Notes: generated by a model not told the origin, from the sequence alone. A DNA stretch of 64,000 bases from Cognatiyoonia koreensis (GCF_900109295.1 NZ_FOIZ01000001.1:1426001-1490000), one strand, 5' to 3'. Shown: positions 45,430 to 58,021, counted from the first letter of the stretch. Program-made: numbers and translations.

Positions 45430-46337
45430 GGCAAACCTCCAAGGATGAGAGGCAAGAAGCCTGCAACGGCATAGCACAGGAACACCCAGAGCCCCGCCAG
45501 TGTATCCATCTGCTTTTCAGCTTGGGGCGTCGGGTAGGTGGCATAGCGCAGCGCGGCCAGAATGCAGTAACCGGTTGCGGCCACCGCGATCAGCGTGAAC
45601 GCCAACGCGTGACCCGTCGCCACGCCAACACCAATCAGCAATGCCGCAGATATTCCGATGAAAACCATCCAGACCTGTGCGGCACGTTTCGGCCCCCAGA
45701 GGCCAGAATAGGTATCGACACCCAACCGCTCGTTTTCCGGTGCCCAAAGTTTGCGGCCCAATTCCAGCACGCATCCGTTCGAGAACGAAAGCGCGATGAA
45801 GAGCCATAGACCCGGGGCCGCCCCACCGTGTGGCAACCATTCGATCCCTGTCAGCAGCAGATCGATCAGCGGCATGATTGCCATGTGCGACAGCAGATAC
45901 ACCACAGGACGCGCCTTAAGCGATTCCGGCACGCCGAATTCGAATGTCATTGCTGTCAGCCACGCCCACGTCAGCAACAAGAGCCAGATAAGTCCTGCAC
46001 CGTGGATCAACGCGAGGACGATGCCGATCGGGATCGTAGCAATCCCGAGTAATACGATCAGCCGGAGGGAGACGAGTCCGCGGGGGATTGGTCGTTCGGG
46101 GCGGAACCTTGCATCGTCGGCGCCGTCCTTGACCTCGTCCGCGACGCGCAGCTGAAAGAACAGAATGAAGACGAGCAGAAAGCCGACGACGTAGGCACCA
46201 ACGCCCGGCAGCGACCGTTCCCCCAACACGGCGGATAGCGTAATCGACGCTGCTGAAAAACAGGCCAGCAGGGGCACCGTCTTTTTCAGCGGAAACCGTT
46301 CGTCCTGATAGATCCAAAGGCGTTCTGCGAGGGTCAT
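45426..46337 (-). CDS. UbiA-like membrane prenyltransferase
   Basis: 303 residues, about eight or nine membrane helices. The first Asp-rich motif is LRVADEVKDGADDARFRPER (Asp67 and Asp71), followed by PIPRGLVSL, the usual UbiA continuation that binds prenyl diphosphate with Mg2+. The second motif is less typical, around ENERLGVDTYSGLWGPKRA. UbiA enzymes join a prenyl chain to an aromatic ring, heme or a glycerol phosphate; the acceptor here is unknown. It overlaps the HMG-CoA reductase stop by four bases and the dikinase start by four, so it is firmly part of the operon. Confidence 0.82.
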   Translation of the reverse strand: MTLAERLWIYQDERFPLKKTVPLLACFSAASITLSAVLGERSLPGVGAYVVGFLLVFILFFQLRVADEVKDGADDARFRPERPIPRGLVSLRLIVLLGIATIPIGIVLALIHGAGLIWLLLLTWAWLTAMTFEFGVPESLKARPVVYLLSHMAIMPLIDLLLTGIEWLPHGGAAPGLWLFIALSFSNGCVLELGRKLWAPENERLGVDTYSGLWGPKRAAQVWMVFIGISAALLIGVGVATGHALAFTLIAVAATGYCILAALRYATYPTPQAEKQMDTLAGLWVFLCYAVAGFLPLILGGLP

Positions 46338-47599
46338 CGCAGCCTTGCCAGGTTTTCATGGGCGCGGGTGAAATCACCGGCTGCGATCGCGGCCACAATC
46401 GAAATTTCACCGCATAAACAGAGCGCTGCGGTCACTTCTGCAAGTGCGGCCCCGTTGCCTGTTCCTTTGAGGCCTAGCACATTCAAACCGGCAGATTGAG
46501 ATGGCAAGCCGGTGCCGCCACCAACCGACCCGACCAAGATGTTCGGCATCGTGACTGAACAGAACAGACCACCGTCCCGCCTTTCCATGCGCGTGAAACC
46601 CACGGCACTTTCTGCGACACAGGCCGCGTCTTGACCCGTCGCGATGTAGAGCGCGGCCAAACCGTTGGCGTAATGCGCTTGCGCGCCCATCTGACCGGAT
46701 AGTTTCGCCCCCAGATCGGCGATGCGCCCGTAGGCCAGCATTTCATCTGCTGTCGTGCCCAGCACCTTGGCGATTACCGCGTCGGACAAAATGACCGAAG
46801 CGCTGACCTTGCGCCCCCTGCCTGTCATCAAACCGAGGGCGGAGGCCTTCTTGTCCCCAGAGAAGTTACCTTCGATATACCACTTGAAGATGGGCACGGT
46901 GCAGTCACGAGCGATCGCTTCGCAAAGGGCATGCGTGGCAATCGTAACCATGTTCTGACCAGAGGCATCCCCAGTCGTATAGCGGCAAATCAGGAAAACC
47001 ACGTCGTTGTCGATAACTGGTTCGATGCTGGTCAGTTTGCCGTGTCGCGTCGTGCCTTCCGCCGCGGCACGCAATTGTTCGACGTGGGTGGCGACCCATT
47101 CCACAAAAAGGCCAGCATTCAGGATATTTTCCAAGACGAACGCAGGTGTGCGGATGACGCCTTCATATAGTACGGCGGTCCCGATCCCGCCCGCCTTTGT
47201 CGCCGCATACGCGCCGCGCCCGTAAGATGCGACCAGCGCGGCTTCGGTCGTGGCCAGTGGCACATGGTAATCCCCTGCTGCATTGACGCCGTTGACCCGC
47301 AATGGGCCGATCACGCCAACCGGGACTTTCACCGTGCCGATGAAGTTCTCGATATTGCCTGAGTAGACTTCGGCCGTCTGCAACGTGGCAGGGTCTGCAA
47401 TCAGATCCTGATCGGCCTTTGTCGCGGGACCAATCAGCCGGTCCCAGTAGCCGAGCACGCTTTTCTCGCTTGCTGCGCGGACTGGCCGGAGGGTGCGAAA
47501 CGGCGCATTGCGTGCTTCCATCTGGGCGCGCAGCTTTTCGGGCGTAAAACGCGCGCGCATCCGCGCAAGCATTGCTTGAACATGGGTCGGGATGGTCAC
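46334..47599 (-). CDS. Hydroxymethylglutaryl-CoA reductase, class I-like
   Basis: 421 residues, a soluble catalytic domain. All catalytic residues are visible: Glu119 in ATTEAALVAS, Lys250 in GNFSGDKKAS, Asp324 in ATGQDAACVAES and His414 in AHENL. Other family motifs: ENFIGTVKVPVGVIGPL, GDASGQNMV, VGSVGGGTGLPSQ, CLCGEISIVAAIAAGDF. It reduces HMG-CoA to mevalonate with NAD(P)H. The GTG at 47599 is preferred because GGAG lies seven bases upstream; an ATG at 47656 is possible but adds a poor N-terminus. Second gene of the operon. Most Alphaproteobacteria make isoprenoids by the MEP route, so a lone HMG-CoA reductase here is notable. Confidence 0.93.
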   Translation of the reverse strand: MTIPTHVQAMLARMRARFTPEKLRAQMEARNAPFRTLRPVRAASEKSVLGYWDRLIGPATKADQDLIADPATLQTAEVYSGNIENFIGTVKVPVGVIGPLRVNGVNAAGDYHVPLATTEAALVASYGRGAYAATKAGGIGTAVLYEGVIRTPAFVLENILNAGLFVEWVATHVEQLRAAAEGTTRHGKLTSIEPVIDNDVVFLICRYTTGDASGQNMVTIATHALCEAIARDCTVPIFKWYIEGNFSGDKKASALGLMTGRGRKVSASVILSDAVIAKVLGTTADEMLAYGRIADLGAKLSGQMGAQAHYANGLAALYIATGQDAACVAESAVGFTRMERRDGGLFCSVTMPNILVGSVGGGTGLPSQSAGLNVLGLKGTGNGAALAEVTAALCLCGEISIVAAIAAGDFTRAHENLARLR

Positions 47600-47663
47600 G
47601 GGCCTGCTCCGGTTGACTGCGACATGGTTGATGACAGGTGAATACGCACCGCACATGGCCCGC

Positions 47664-49040
47664 TTATGGTGTTTTCTGGGCAGATTGACGCAGGCGCAGC
47701 GTGACTGGCAAGCCATTCGTGGGCAGTGGCGTTGGAATTTCGCGCCACTTTGGCCGATCGGCCACGTCCATTTCGAGACTGAAGCGCTGCAGCAATTGCA
47801 CCATGAAGGCTTTGACCTGAATACTCGCGAAGTGCATGCCGATGCATTTGTGTGCACCGCCACCGAATGGTGACCATGCAAATTTGTGCTGCTGGTCTTC
47901 GGCCCGATCGGGCAGGTAGCGATCCGGATCGAAGCGTTCGGGTTCCGGGAAAAGTTCCGGGGTCATCATCACCGGACCGGGGCAAATGACGACATTCGTC
48001 CCGCGTGGAAGCCGGTGCCTTTCCCATTCTGTATCCGCCATGACGGCCCGCGCGGTGAAGGCAGAAGGCGTAAAACGGCGCAATGCCTCGCGGTAGACAC
48101 GATCGGTCAGGTCGAGTTTGTCGAGATCTTCGTAAGCGAGTGGACCTGTGCCTAGCCGCAAGATTTCGGCCCGCACCCCTTCCTGCAGGTATTTGTCTTG
48201 CGCCAAGGCCCAGACCATCGTCGTGACGGCCCCGGTGACTGCGTCATGTGCCGCCACAAGCAGAAAGTTGAAATGGTCGATGATGTCCTGATCTGACCAG
48301 ACCTGCCCGTCTTCGTCTTCCGCAATGCAAAGCTGCGAAAAAAAATCATCGCCCCCGTTGACCTTTCGCGCCGCGATCAGGCGGCGGAAATCGTCCGAAA
48401 GCGCTTTGCGTGCTGCGACGCCTTTACCCATTTTCGTGAATGGAATCGGTTTGCGGACCAGCGCGCTTGTTGCGGCCACCTCGTCAATAAATGCGGCATT
48501 GATCCGCCCCACTTCGGCCTGATCCGTAACACCCATGAAAACATGCGCGCCGAGGCGTAGAGTGAGTTCCTTTACGGCAGGCGCAAACTGCATTTTCGAA
48601 TTGTTTGGCCATTTATCCAACAATCGCGCAATTTCGCCGTTCATCAGAGTAAGATAGTTTTTGAGCACGGGTGCCCGAAACGCCGCCTGCATCACACGGC
48701 GGTGCGCGCGGTGATCCAGATCGTCACGGTGCAGCAAACCCCCGGAAAAGATCGGCGCAAAGGCTTTCAGCCCGTGTTGGGCCGAATAGATTGCCTCGCG
48801 ATTCAGATAGACCTCGGCCAGCGCATCTGGTCCGGCAAGTACCACCCACGTATCGCCGAAGACAGTCATACGAAAAACATTGCCGAAGCGGGCGACCTGA
48901 TCGAAATAGGTTCCGTAAGGATTCATGCCAAAAGAGATCGTCTTTCCCAGAAATGGCAGCGTGCGCGGCCCCGGAATATGTGACAGATCTGGACGCGGCA
49001 GGCGTTCAAGCGGCGCGGTCGGCGTATCAAGTACGGTCAT
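47664..49040 (-). CDS. Cytochrome P450
   Basis: 458 residues. Heme-binding signature FGGGAHKCIG with Cys399, the K-helix ExxR in YREALRR, and the I-helix oxygen-activating region VAAHDAVTGAV. The N-terminus (LPRPDLSHIPGPRTLPFLGK) has no membrane anchor, so it is soluble, and the pattern is nearer to CYP51/CYP120-like lipid or isoprenoid hydroxylases than to camphor-type P450s (impression only). First gene of the eight-gene operon, 70 bases after kynureninase and 64 bases before HMG-CoA reductase. It probably hydroxylates the isoprenoid or lipid product. No ferredoxin gene is nearby. Confidence 0.92.
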   Translation of the reverse strand: MTVLDTPTAPLERLPRPDLSHIPGPRTLPFLGKTISFGMNPYGTYFDQVARFGNVFRMTVFGDTWVVLAGPDALAEVYLNREAIYSAQHGLKAFAPIFSGGLLHRDDLDHRAHRRVMQAAFRAPVLKNYLTLMNGEIARLLDKWPNNSKMQFAPAVKELTLRLGAHVFMGVTDQAEVGRINAAFIDEVAATSALVRKPIPFTKMGKGVAARKALSDDFRRLIAARKVNGGDDFFSQLCIAEDEDGQVWSDQDIIDHFNFLLVAAHDAVTGAVTTMVWALAQDKYLQEGVRAEILRLGTGPLAYEDLDKLDLTDRVYREALRRFTPSAFTARAVMADTEWERHRLPRGTNVVICPGPVMMTPELFPEPERFDPDRYLPDRAEDQQHKFAWSPFGGGAHKCIGMHFASIQVKAFMVQLLQRFSLEMDVADRPKWREIPTPLPTNGLPVTLRLRQSAQKTP

Positions 49041-49110
49041 TGGCTCACCCTCACTCTCACGCTTTACTTAACCACACTTGAACGCTGTTCATAGGTGGGG
49101 ATTTCCCTAC

Positions 49111-50304
49111 CTAAGTTACCGCCTGTTTCTTTTGGTATTCCGGATCTTTCCAGGCATCGCTGTCGAGGATTTGCCGGAGGATCCCCACCGCGGCGAGAAT
49201 ATCGTCCTTGTCGAGATAAAGCGGTGTGATGCCAAAGCGGATCAGATCGGGTGCGCGGAAATCACCAATGACGCCGCGCGCTATCAGGGCCTGCATGATC
49301 GCGTATCCGTCTGGGTGGGCGAATGAGACCTGAGAACCGCGCTCTGCCGCGTTGCGCGGCGACGCAAGTCGAAGTGTCGGGCAGTGGGCTTCGACTTCAC
49401 GAATGAACAAATCGGCAAGTGTAATACTTTGGATCCGCACATCAGCCATGTCGACGTCATCCCAGACCGTCAACGCGGCTTCGAGCGCTGTCATCTGTAA
49501 CACTGGTGGTGTGCCGACCCGCATCCTGTCGATTGATGGCGCAGGTCTGTAGCCCTGTTCGAACGCGAAGGGACGATCGTGCCCGAGCCAACCGGCAAGC
49601 GCTGGTTCGACAGTTTCGATCAGATCGGGTCGCACGTATATGAAAGCAGGCGCACCTGGTCCCCCGTTCAGGTATTTATAGGTGCAGCCAACTGCGAATT
49701 CAGCCTGGCAAGCGGTCAGGTCGACAGGCACGGCCCCGGCGCTGTGCGCAAGGTCCCAAAGCATGACCGCCCCAGCCCTGTGTGCGGCCTTGGTTAGCCC
49801 TGCCATGTCGTGCATCCGTCCAGAGCGGTAATCGACATGGGTCAGCATGACAACGGCAACAGTATCGTCGATCGCACCGCGAACTTTGTCGGGGGCCACG
49901 ATCTTCAAGTCGTAATCGTTGGCAACCGTGTCGATCAGGCCTTCTGCCATGTAGAGATCGCTTGGAAAATTCCCGCTGTCGGACAGGATCACCCGGCGGT
50001 CAGGGCGGAGTTTCAGAGCAGCAGCGAGCGCCTGAAACACCTTGATGGACAGCGTGTCGCCCATCATGACACTGCCGTCATCCGCGCCGATCAAACGCGC
50101 GGTCCGGTTACCCACCAATCCCGGCTGCGCCATCCATCCGCAGGTGTTCCAACCCTTGATAAGCTGCCCGCCCCATTCAGACTGCATCGCCTTTTCAACT
50201 TGCGCAGGTACGGCTTTTGGCAGCGGTCCCAAGGAGTTACCGTCGAGATAGATAACCCCGTTGGGGATATCGAAAAGTGCCTTTCGTGGCAGCGTTGCGT
50301 CCAT
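49111..50304 (-). CDS. kynU: Kynureninase
   Basis: 397 residues, PLP-dependent enzyme that splits kynurenine to anthranilate and alanine (tryptophan degradation). Opening IPNGVIYLDGNSLGPLP; LWDLAHSAGAVPVDL binds the cofactor ring and CTYKYLNGGPGAPAFIYV contains the PLP Lys; GTPPVLQMTALEAAL follows. GGGGAGA precedes the ATG. No other kyn gene is adjacent. Same strand as the P450 operon downstream, so read-through is possible and anthranilate could be a precursor, but an ordinary catabolic role is just as likely. Confidence 0.93.
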   Translation of the reverse strand: MDATLPRKALFDIPNGVIYLDGNSLGPLPKAVPAQVEKAMQSEWGGQLIKGWNTCGWMAQPGLVGNRTARLIGADDGSVMMGDTLSIKVFQALAAALKLRPDRRVILSDSGNFPSDLYMAEGLIDTVANDYDLKIVAPDKVRGAIDDTVAVVMLTHVDYRSGRMHDMAGLTKAAHRAGAVMLWDLAHSAGAVPVDLTACQAEFAVGCTYKYLNGGPGAPAFIYVRPDLIETVEPALAGWLGHDRPFAFEQGYRPAPSIDRMRVGTPPVLQMTALEAALTVWDDVDMADVRIQSITLADLFIREVEAHCPTLRLASPRNAAERGSQVSFAHPDGYAIMQALIARGVIGDFRAPDLIRFGITPLYLDKDDILAAVGILRQILDSDAWKDPEYQKKQAVT

Positions 50305-50355
50305 CAGCTATTCTCCCCGTTGCGGGAGACTGTCACAGGGCAAGTGGCCCCGCAA

Positions 50356-51252
50356 TCAACTTTGCGCGGCCCTTTGCACGATCTTTGAAAGTGCCATGAA
50401 CTGATCCGCGAGCGGGTTCGATTTCCGCCAGATCATGCCAACGGTGCGGGAAGGTTGTGGGTCGGCAAAGCGTCCGACACAGACGCCCGCCGAGCGTGTC
50501 TCGACCGGTACGGCCATTTCGGGGATCAGTGTGATTCCTATCCCTGCCCCGACCATCTGCACCAGTGTCGAAAGGGAAGATCCATCCAGACCTTCGCGGC
50601 GGCGCACCCCCCGCAGATCGCAGAAAGACAAGGCCTGGTCGCGAAAGCAGTGCCCTTCTTCAAGCATCAACAGACGCATATCGCGCAGGGATTCGCGGTT
50701 TGGAACGGGCGTCTTTGCTTCTGAGATGGGCCGGACAAGCAAAAGCGCCTCTTCGAAAAGAGGCACCTCGACGAGAGCGGGGTCGTCTATGGGTAGAGCG
50801 AGGATCGCAAAGTCAATCCGTCCAGCCGCAAGTTCACCAAGCAGCTTGTCCGTCATCGTTTCCCGCACGTGCACGTCCACTTCGGGGAAGGCCTCTCCCA
50901 GATGACCAATCAATGCGGGCAAAAGATACGGTGCAATTGTCGGGATCACACCGATCCGCAGACGTCCGGACAGGCGGTCGGCTGAAGCCCGCGCAAGTTC
51001 GCCCAATTCGTCCACAGCGCGTAGAATGTCCCGCACGCGCGCGCCAAACTCCTCTCCGAAGCGCGTCAGACGCACGTGGCGCGTGCCGCGTTCGAACAGC
51101 TGCGCGCCAAGCGATTGCTCCAAGTCCTTGATCTGTACAGATAACGCTGGTTGCGAGATCGCGCAGACATCCGCAGCACGACCGAAGTGGCCTTGGGCGG
51201 CCAGTGCCTCGAAATAGCGCAGTTGCTTTAAAGTCAGGTTATTCATAACCAT
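50356..51252 (-). CDS. oxyR: Hydrogen peroxide-sensing LysR regulator OxyR
   Basis: 298 residues. LysR-type HTH (LRYFEALAAQGHFGRAADVCAISQPALSVQI) and effector domain with the redox pair Cys202 and Cys211 in EEGHCFRDQALSFC, which matches the Cys199-Cys208 pair of E. coli OxyR that forms a disulfide on peroxide exposure. Divergent from katG, its classical target. The start at 51252 has a weak GGATAAG site; 51246 is an alternative. Kynureninase follows 51 bases later on the same strand. Confidence 0.93.
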   Translation of the reverse strand: MVMNNLTLKQLRYFEALAAQGHFGRAADVCAISQPALSVQIKDLEQSLGAQLFERGTRHVRLTRFGEEFGARVRDILRAVDELGELARASADRLSGRLRIGVIPTIAPYLLPALIGHLGEAFPEVDVHVRETMTDKLLGELAAGRIDFAILALPIDDPALVEVPLFEEALLLVRPISEAKTPVPNRESLRDMRLLMLEEGHCFRDQALSFCDLRGVRRREGLDGSSLSTLVQMVGAGIGITLIPEMAVPVETRSAGVCVGRFADPQPSRTVGMIWRKSNPLADQFMALSKIVQRAAQS

Positions 51253-53595
<2,343 letters not shown>

Positions 53596-53619
53596 GCGGG
53601 CGATCTGCGCAATAGAATG

Positions 53620-53649
53620 AAGGCCTTCCCATCCCGGGAAGGCCTTTTT
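53620..53649. terminator. Bidirectional terminator between katG and gcvP
   Basis: Perfect 11-bp stem AAGGCCTTCCC (53620-53630) / GGGAAGGCCTT (53636-53646), five-base loop, then T-run. Serves katG on the plus strand and probably the gcv operon (stop at 53668) on the minus strand. Confidence 0.92.
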
Positions 53650-53667
53650 GTGTCGTATCAGGTGCAC

Positions 53668-56511
53668 CTATTCTGCTGCGGTTGCATAGTCTTCCATCGG
53701 TGGGCAGGTACAGGAGAGGTTGCGATCGCCCCAGACGTTGTCCACCCGGTTGACCGGCGGCCAGTATTTGTCGACGCGAAAGGCACCCGCTGGAAAGCAA
53801 CCGGTTTCGCGGCTGTAAGGTCTATCCCATTCGCGCACGAGATCTTCCATCGTATGCGGTGCGTTCTTGAGCGGGTTGTTCTCGGGATCAATCTTTCCAT
53901 CCTCGATCATGCGGATTTCTTCGCGTATCCCCAGCATCGCATCGCAGAACCGGTCAAGTTCGGCCTTTGTTTCGGATTCTGTCGGTTCGATCATTAGCGT
54001 ACCCGCGACCGGCCAGCTCATCGTTGGGGCGTGGAAGCCGCAATCGGACAAACGCTTGGCGATATCATCAACCGTGACATGCGCGCTGTCTGCGAATGGT
54101 CGCGTGTCAATTATGCATTCGTGCGCGACGCGCCCCGTCGGCCCTTTGTAAAGCACATCGAACGCCCCTTCGAGCCGCTTGGCGATGTAATTTGCGTTCA
54201 GAATGGCGACGCGTGTGGCCTGCGTCAGCCCGTCCCCGCCCATCATCAGGCAGTAGGCCCATGAGATCGGAAGGAGCGACGGTGATCCGAAGGCCGCCGC
54301 GCTTACCGCACCTCCGCCGCCGTTTGGATCACCTGGCAAATGCGGGACGAGGTGCGATTTGACGCCGATTGGTCCCATGCCGGGGCCCCCGCCCCCATGC
54401 GGGATGCAGAACGTCTTGTGCAGATTGAGGTGGCTGACGTCACCGCCGAGATCGCCCGGTCTGCTTAGACCGACCATCGCGTTCATGTTCGCCCCGTCAA
54501 TATAGACCTGCCCGCCCGCATCGTGAACGATCTTGCAGACGTCGATCACCGTTTCCTCGAAAACGCCATGTGTCGAAGGATACGTGATCATGCACCCGGC
54601 CAGATTGTCCGCGTGTTCGTCTGCCTTCGCCCTGAAATCGTCAAGGTCGATGTCCCCATTCGGGTCGGATTTCACAGGCACGACCTTCCAGCCAACCATC
54701 TGCGCAGAGGCAGGGTTTGTGCCGTGCGCGCTCATCGGAATTAAGCAGATATTGCGGTGCGATTGACCGTTGGCGGCGTGATACCCCGCAATGGCGAGCA
54801 GACCGGCGTATTCACCCTGCGCGCCGGAATTCGGCTGCATCGACAGGGCGTCATAGCCCGTGATTTCGCACAGTTTTGCCGACAGATCGTCGATCATTTC
54901 GTGATAACCAGCCGCCTGATCAGCCGGACAGTAGGGATGCAGTAGCGAAAATTCGCGCCACGTCACAGGCATCATTTCTGCGGCCGAGTTCAGCTTCATC
55001 GTACACGACCCCAGCGGAATCATGGCCCGGTCAAGCGCGAGATCGCGGTCCGCCAGGCGCCGCATGTAGCGCATCATCTCTGTTTCGGCGCGGTTCATGT
55101 GAAAGACTGGATGCGTCAGGTAATCGGACTGACGTACCAGAGCGTCGGGCATGCGGTATTCTGCTGTCAGGTCCGTGTCGCGGTTCAGAATGCCGAAGGC
55201 CCGCCAAACGCTTCGGATCGTGTCAGGGCGGGTCAGCTCGTCTAGCGTGATCCCGATGTGTTGATCCCCCACCCGTCGCAGGTTGATACCTTCATCGACC
55301 GCCGATTTCATCACGGCTGATTGAAGTGGCCCTACATCGACCGTGATCGTGTCGAAGAAGGATTTGGGCGTGACGGTGAAGCCGGCCTCTTCCAATCCTC
55401 GCGCGAGCCGCACCATCTTGCGATGAATCCGCTGGGCGATCGCTTTCAGGCCACGCGGGCCGTGGAAAACGGCGTAGAAGCCTGCCATGACGGCCAGCAA
55501 TGCTTGGGCCGTGCAGACGTTGGAGGTCGCCTTTTCGCGCCGGATGTGTTGCTCGCGCGTTTGCAGCGACAGGCGATAGGCGCGATTACCGTGGCTGTCG
55601 ATTGACACGCCGACAATCCGGCCGGGCATACTGCGGGCATATCCCGCTTTCGTTGCCATGTAGGCTGCATGCGGGCCGCCATATCCGACGGGCACGCCAA
55701 AGCGCTGGGTCGAGCCGACGGCGATGTCTGCACCCATGGCACCGGGTTCTTTCAGGAGCGTCAGTGACAACGGGTCAGCCGAAATGATGCCGATTGCGTT
55801 TTCTGCATGCAGTTTCGAGATCGGATCGCTGAAATCGCGCAAATGGCCGTATGTGCCGGGGTACTGGAAGATTGCCCCGAAGACAGCAGTTGCATCCAGA
55901 TCGTCGGGGTCACCGATGATGATGTCGATCCCCAGCGGTTTGGCCCGCGTCTGCATCACCGCGATGTTTTGCGGATGGCAGTTCTTGTCGATGAAGAACC
56001 CTTTGACCTTTGCCTTACTGATCCGTTGCGCCATGGTCATGGCCTCTGCACAGGCCGTGGCCTCGTCCAGCAGCGATGCATTGGCCACATCGAGGCCGGT
56101 GAGGTCGGAAACCATTGTCTGGAAGTTCAGCAAAGCCTCGAGGCGGCCTTGGCTGATCTCTGGCTGATAGGGCGTATAGGCCGTATACCAAGCGGGATTT
56201 TCAAGAATGTTGCGTTGGATCGCCGGTGGCGTGACTGTCCCGTGATAACCCTGCCCGATCAGCGAGGTCAGCACCTTGTTCTTGGAAGCCGTGACCCGCA
56301 TGTGGTAAAGCAATTCGCTTTCGGACTTTGCCTTGCCGAAATCGAGCGGCGTCTTTTGCCGGATGTTAGCAGGGATCGTATCCGCGATCAGATCGTCCAG
56401 ATCTTTCGCCCCGACGACTTCCAGCATGTCTTTCATTTCCGCTGGTGACGGACCGATATGGCGGCGGTTTGCGAAATCGTATGGCAGATAGTCGGTCGGG
56501 GTGAAGGTCAT
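53668..56511 (-). CDS. gcvP: Glycine dehydrogenase (decarboxylating), P-protein
   Basis: 947 residues, single-chain P-protein of the glycine cleavage system. N-terminal half begins [16 protein letters not shown]; the C-terminal PLP Lys is in [20 protein letters not shown], with [12 protein letters not shown] upstream. It decarboxylates glycine and passes the aminomethyl group to GcvH. AGGAGC precedes the ATG. Third gene of the riboswitch-led operon gcvT-gcvH-gcvP. Confidence 0.97.
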   Translation of the reverse strand: MTFTPTDYLPYDFANRRHIGPSPAEMKDMLEVVGAKDLDDLIADTIPANIRQKTPLDFGKAKSESELLYHMRVTASKNKVLTSLIGQGYHGTVTPPAIQRNILENPAWYTAYTPYQPEISQGRLEALLNFQTMVSDLTGLDVANASLLDEATACAEAMTMAQRISKAKVKGFFIDKNCHPQNIAVMQTRAKPLGIDIIIGDPDDLDATAVFGAIFQYPGTYGHLRDFSDPISKLHAENAIGIISADPLSLTLLKEPGAMGADIAVGSTQRFGVPVGYGGPHAAYMATKAGYARSMPGRIVGVSIDSHGNRAYRLSLQTREQHIRREKATSNVCTAQALLAVMAGFYAVFHGPRGLKAIAQRIHRKMVRLARGLEEAGFTVTPKSFFDTITVDVGPLQSAVMKSAVDEGINLRRVGDQHIGITLDELTRPDTIRSVWRAFGILNRDTDLTAEYRMPDALVRQSDYLTHPVFHMNRAETEMMRYMRRLADRDLALDRAMIPLGSCTMKLNSAAEMMPVTWREFSLLHPYCPADQAAGYHEMIDDLSAKLCEITGYDALSMQPNSGAQGEYAGLLAIAGYHAANGQSHRNICLIPMSAHGTNPASAQMVGWKVVPVKSDPNGDIDLDDFRAKADEHADNLAGCMITYPSTHGVFEETVIDVCKIVHDAGGQVYIDGANMNAMVGLSRPGDLGGDVSHLNLHKTFCIPHGGGGPGMGPIGVKSHLVPHLPGDPNGGGGAVSAAAFGSPSLLPISWAYCLMMGGDGLTQATRVAILNANYIAKRLEGAFDVLYKGPTGRVAHECIIDTRPFADSAHVTVDDIAKRLSDCGFHAPTMSWPVAGTLMIEPTESETKAELDRFCDAMLGIREEIRMIEDGKIDPENNPLKNAPHTMEDLVREWDRPYSRETGCFPAGAFRVDKYWPPVNRVDNVWGDRNLSCTCPPMEDYATAAE

Positions 56512-56521
56512 TCTACTGCTC

Positions 56522-56881
56522 CTAGCCGATCATCTTGTTGTAGGCGGCTTCGTCCATCAGATCGTCAAGCTGGGACGGATCGGATGGTTTGATCTTGAAA
56601 AACCAACCGTCGCCCAGTGCGTCCGTGTTTGCGAGGCTTGGGTCATCGACAAGGCTTGTGTTCACTTCAGTGATTTCACCATCGACGGGGGCTAGGATAT
56701 CAGACGCAGCCTTAACACTTTCGATGACGACGATTTCGTCGTCCTTGGTCACGGTCGCGCCGACCTCTGGAAGTTCGACAAAGACAAGATCGCCCAATTG
56801 CGTTGTTGCGTGCTCGGTAATGCCAACGACATAAACGTCGCCATCAGCGCGCAACCATTCGTGTTCTTCAGTATATTTCAT
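56522..56881 (-). CDS. gcvH: Glycine cleavage system H protein
   Basis: 119 residues. Carries the lipoyl-attachment Lys in [15 protein letters not shown]; starts [20 protein letters not shown] as usual. It shuttles the aminomethyl intermediate between GcvP, GcvT and lipoamide dehydrogenase. Lies between gcvT and gcvP with 10-15 base gaps. Confidence 0.97.
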   Translation of the reverse strand: MKYTEEHEWLRADGDVYVVGITEHATTQLGDLVFVELPEVGATVTKDDEIVVIESVKAASDILAPVDGEITEVNTSLVDDPSLANTDALGDGWFFKIKPSDPSQLDDLMDEAAYNKMIG

Positions 56882-56896
56882 AGGGTCGTCTTCCTT

Positions 56897-58021
56897 CTAG
56901 CGTTTGAAGTTGGCTGGTGTGAATGGCAGTGACGTCACGGTTAGCGACTGGCGCTTACCGCGCAATTCGCCCCAGACCGTCGTGCCGGGTTTTGCAAGCG
57001 CCGTCGTGACATAGCCCATCGCGATGGGGCGGTTTACGGTCGGTCCGAAACCGCCAGATGTAATTGTTCCGATGGGGACGCTTGCGTTTTCTTCGGCGAA
57101 AAGCTGGACACCTTCGCGCATTGGCGCGCGTCCGTCTGGGAGGAGACCGACACGTTTGCGCGATGAGTTGCTTTCAATTTGTGACAAGATTCTTTCGGCC
57201 CCGGGAAAGCCAGCGGCGCGTGCACCACCCTGCCTGCGCACTTTCTGGATTGCCCATGTCAGCGCCGCTTCGACGGGTGTTGTGGTTTCGTCGATGTCAT
57301 GGCCGTAAAGGCACAAGCCGGCTTCTAGCCGCAAGGAATCTCGCGCGCCAAGGCCGATGGGGGCCACGTCCGGATGGTCGAGCAGTGTTCTTGCAATGCC
57401 CATTGCTGCTGTCGCAGGAATTGAGAGTTCGTATCCGTCCTCTCCGGTATAGCCCGAGCGTGACGCCCAGACCTCGGTACCGGCGATGTCGAGTGTACTT
57501 ACGTCCATAAATTGCATGTTGGCAGCGCTTGGATCTAATGCTGACAGCACGGTCTCGGCTGCCGGCCCTTGCAATGCAAGCAGTGCGCGGTCTGTCAGTT
57601 CTGTCACGGTGACGTCAGGTTCGAGTGCCTTTTTCATCCGGGCGATGTCGCTCGCTTTGCAGGCCGCATTAACCACAAGGAAAACATGATCGCCCCGGTT
57701 GGCCAGCATCAAGTCGTCGTCGATCCCGCCAGTCGCATTCGTGAAATACCCGTAGCGTTGTCGGTCAGGTTTCAGTCCGATGATGTCAACGGGGATCAGG
57801 GTTTCCAAGGCAGCAGCGGCGGCTTTATAGCTCGCCCCTTTGACGATCACCTGCCCCATGTGACTGACATCGAAAAGCCCAGCCTTTTCGCGGGTATGCA
57901 AGTGTTCCTTCAGAACGCCCATGCCGTATTGCACCGGCATGTCATACCCTGCAAAAGGCACCATTTTCGCGCCAGATTCTGTGTGAAGTGCATGGAGGGG
58001 AGTCTTTTTCAGGTCTGTCAT
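56897..58021 (-). CDS. gcvT: Glycine cleavage system T protein (aminomethyltransferase)
   Basis: 374 residues. Landmarks: [49 protein letters not shown] (folate-site region) and [13 protein letters not shown]. It transfers the methylene unit to tetrahydrofolate and releases ammonia. ATG at 58021 preferred; a GTG immediately before it (58024) would add one residue. The start codon lies in the 3' arm of a hairpin (58021-58051) downstream of the glycine riboswitch, which suggests glycine controls ribosome access. Confidence 0.95.
   Translation of the reverse strand: MTDLKKTPLHALHTESGAKMVPFAGYDMPVQYGMGVLKEHLHTREKAGLFDVSHMGQVIVKGASYKAAAAALETLIPVDIIGLKPDRQRYGYFTNATGGIDDDLMLANRGDHVFLVVNAACKASDIARMKKALEPDVTVTELTDRALLALQGPAAETVLSALDPSAANMQFMDVSTLDIAGTEVWASRSGYTGEDGYELSIPATAAMGIARTLLDHPDVAPIGLGARDSLRLEAGLCLYGHDIDETTTPVEAALTWAIQKVRRQGGARAAGFPGAERILSQIESNSSRKRVGLLPDGRAPMREGVQLFAEENASVPIGTITSGGFGPTVNRPIAMGYVTTALAKPGTTVWGELRGKRQSLTVTSLPFTPANFKR

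Noticed and set aside
43024..45477. Antibiotic resistance (rifampicin phosphotransferase) as the role of the dikinase
   Set aside because: Architecture matches, but the gene is translationally coupled to biosynthetic genes and the middle domain is not recognisably rifampicin-binding.
46334..47881. Longer HMG-CoA reductase form starting at 47881
   Set aside because: The extra N-terminus would overlap over 200 bases of the P450 gene and is Cys/Arg-rich without family similarity.
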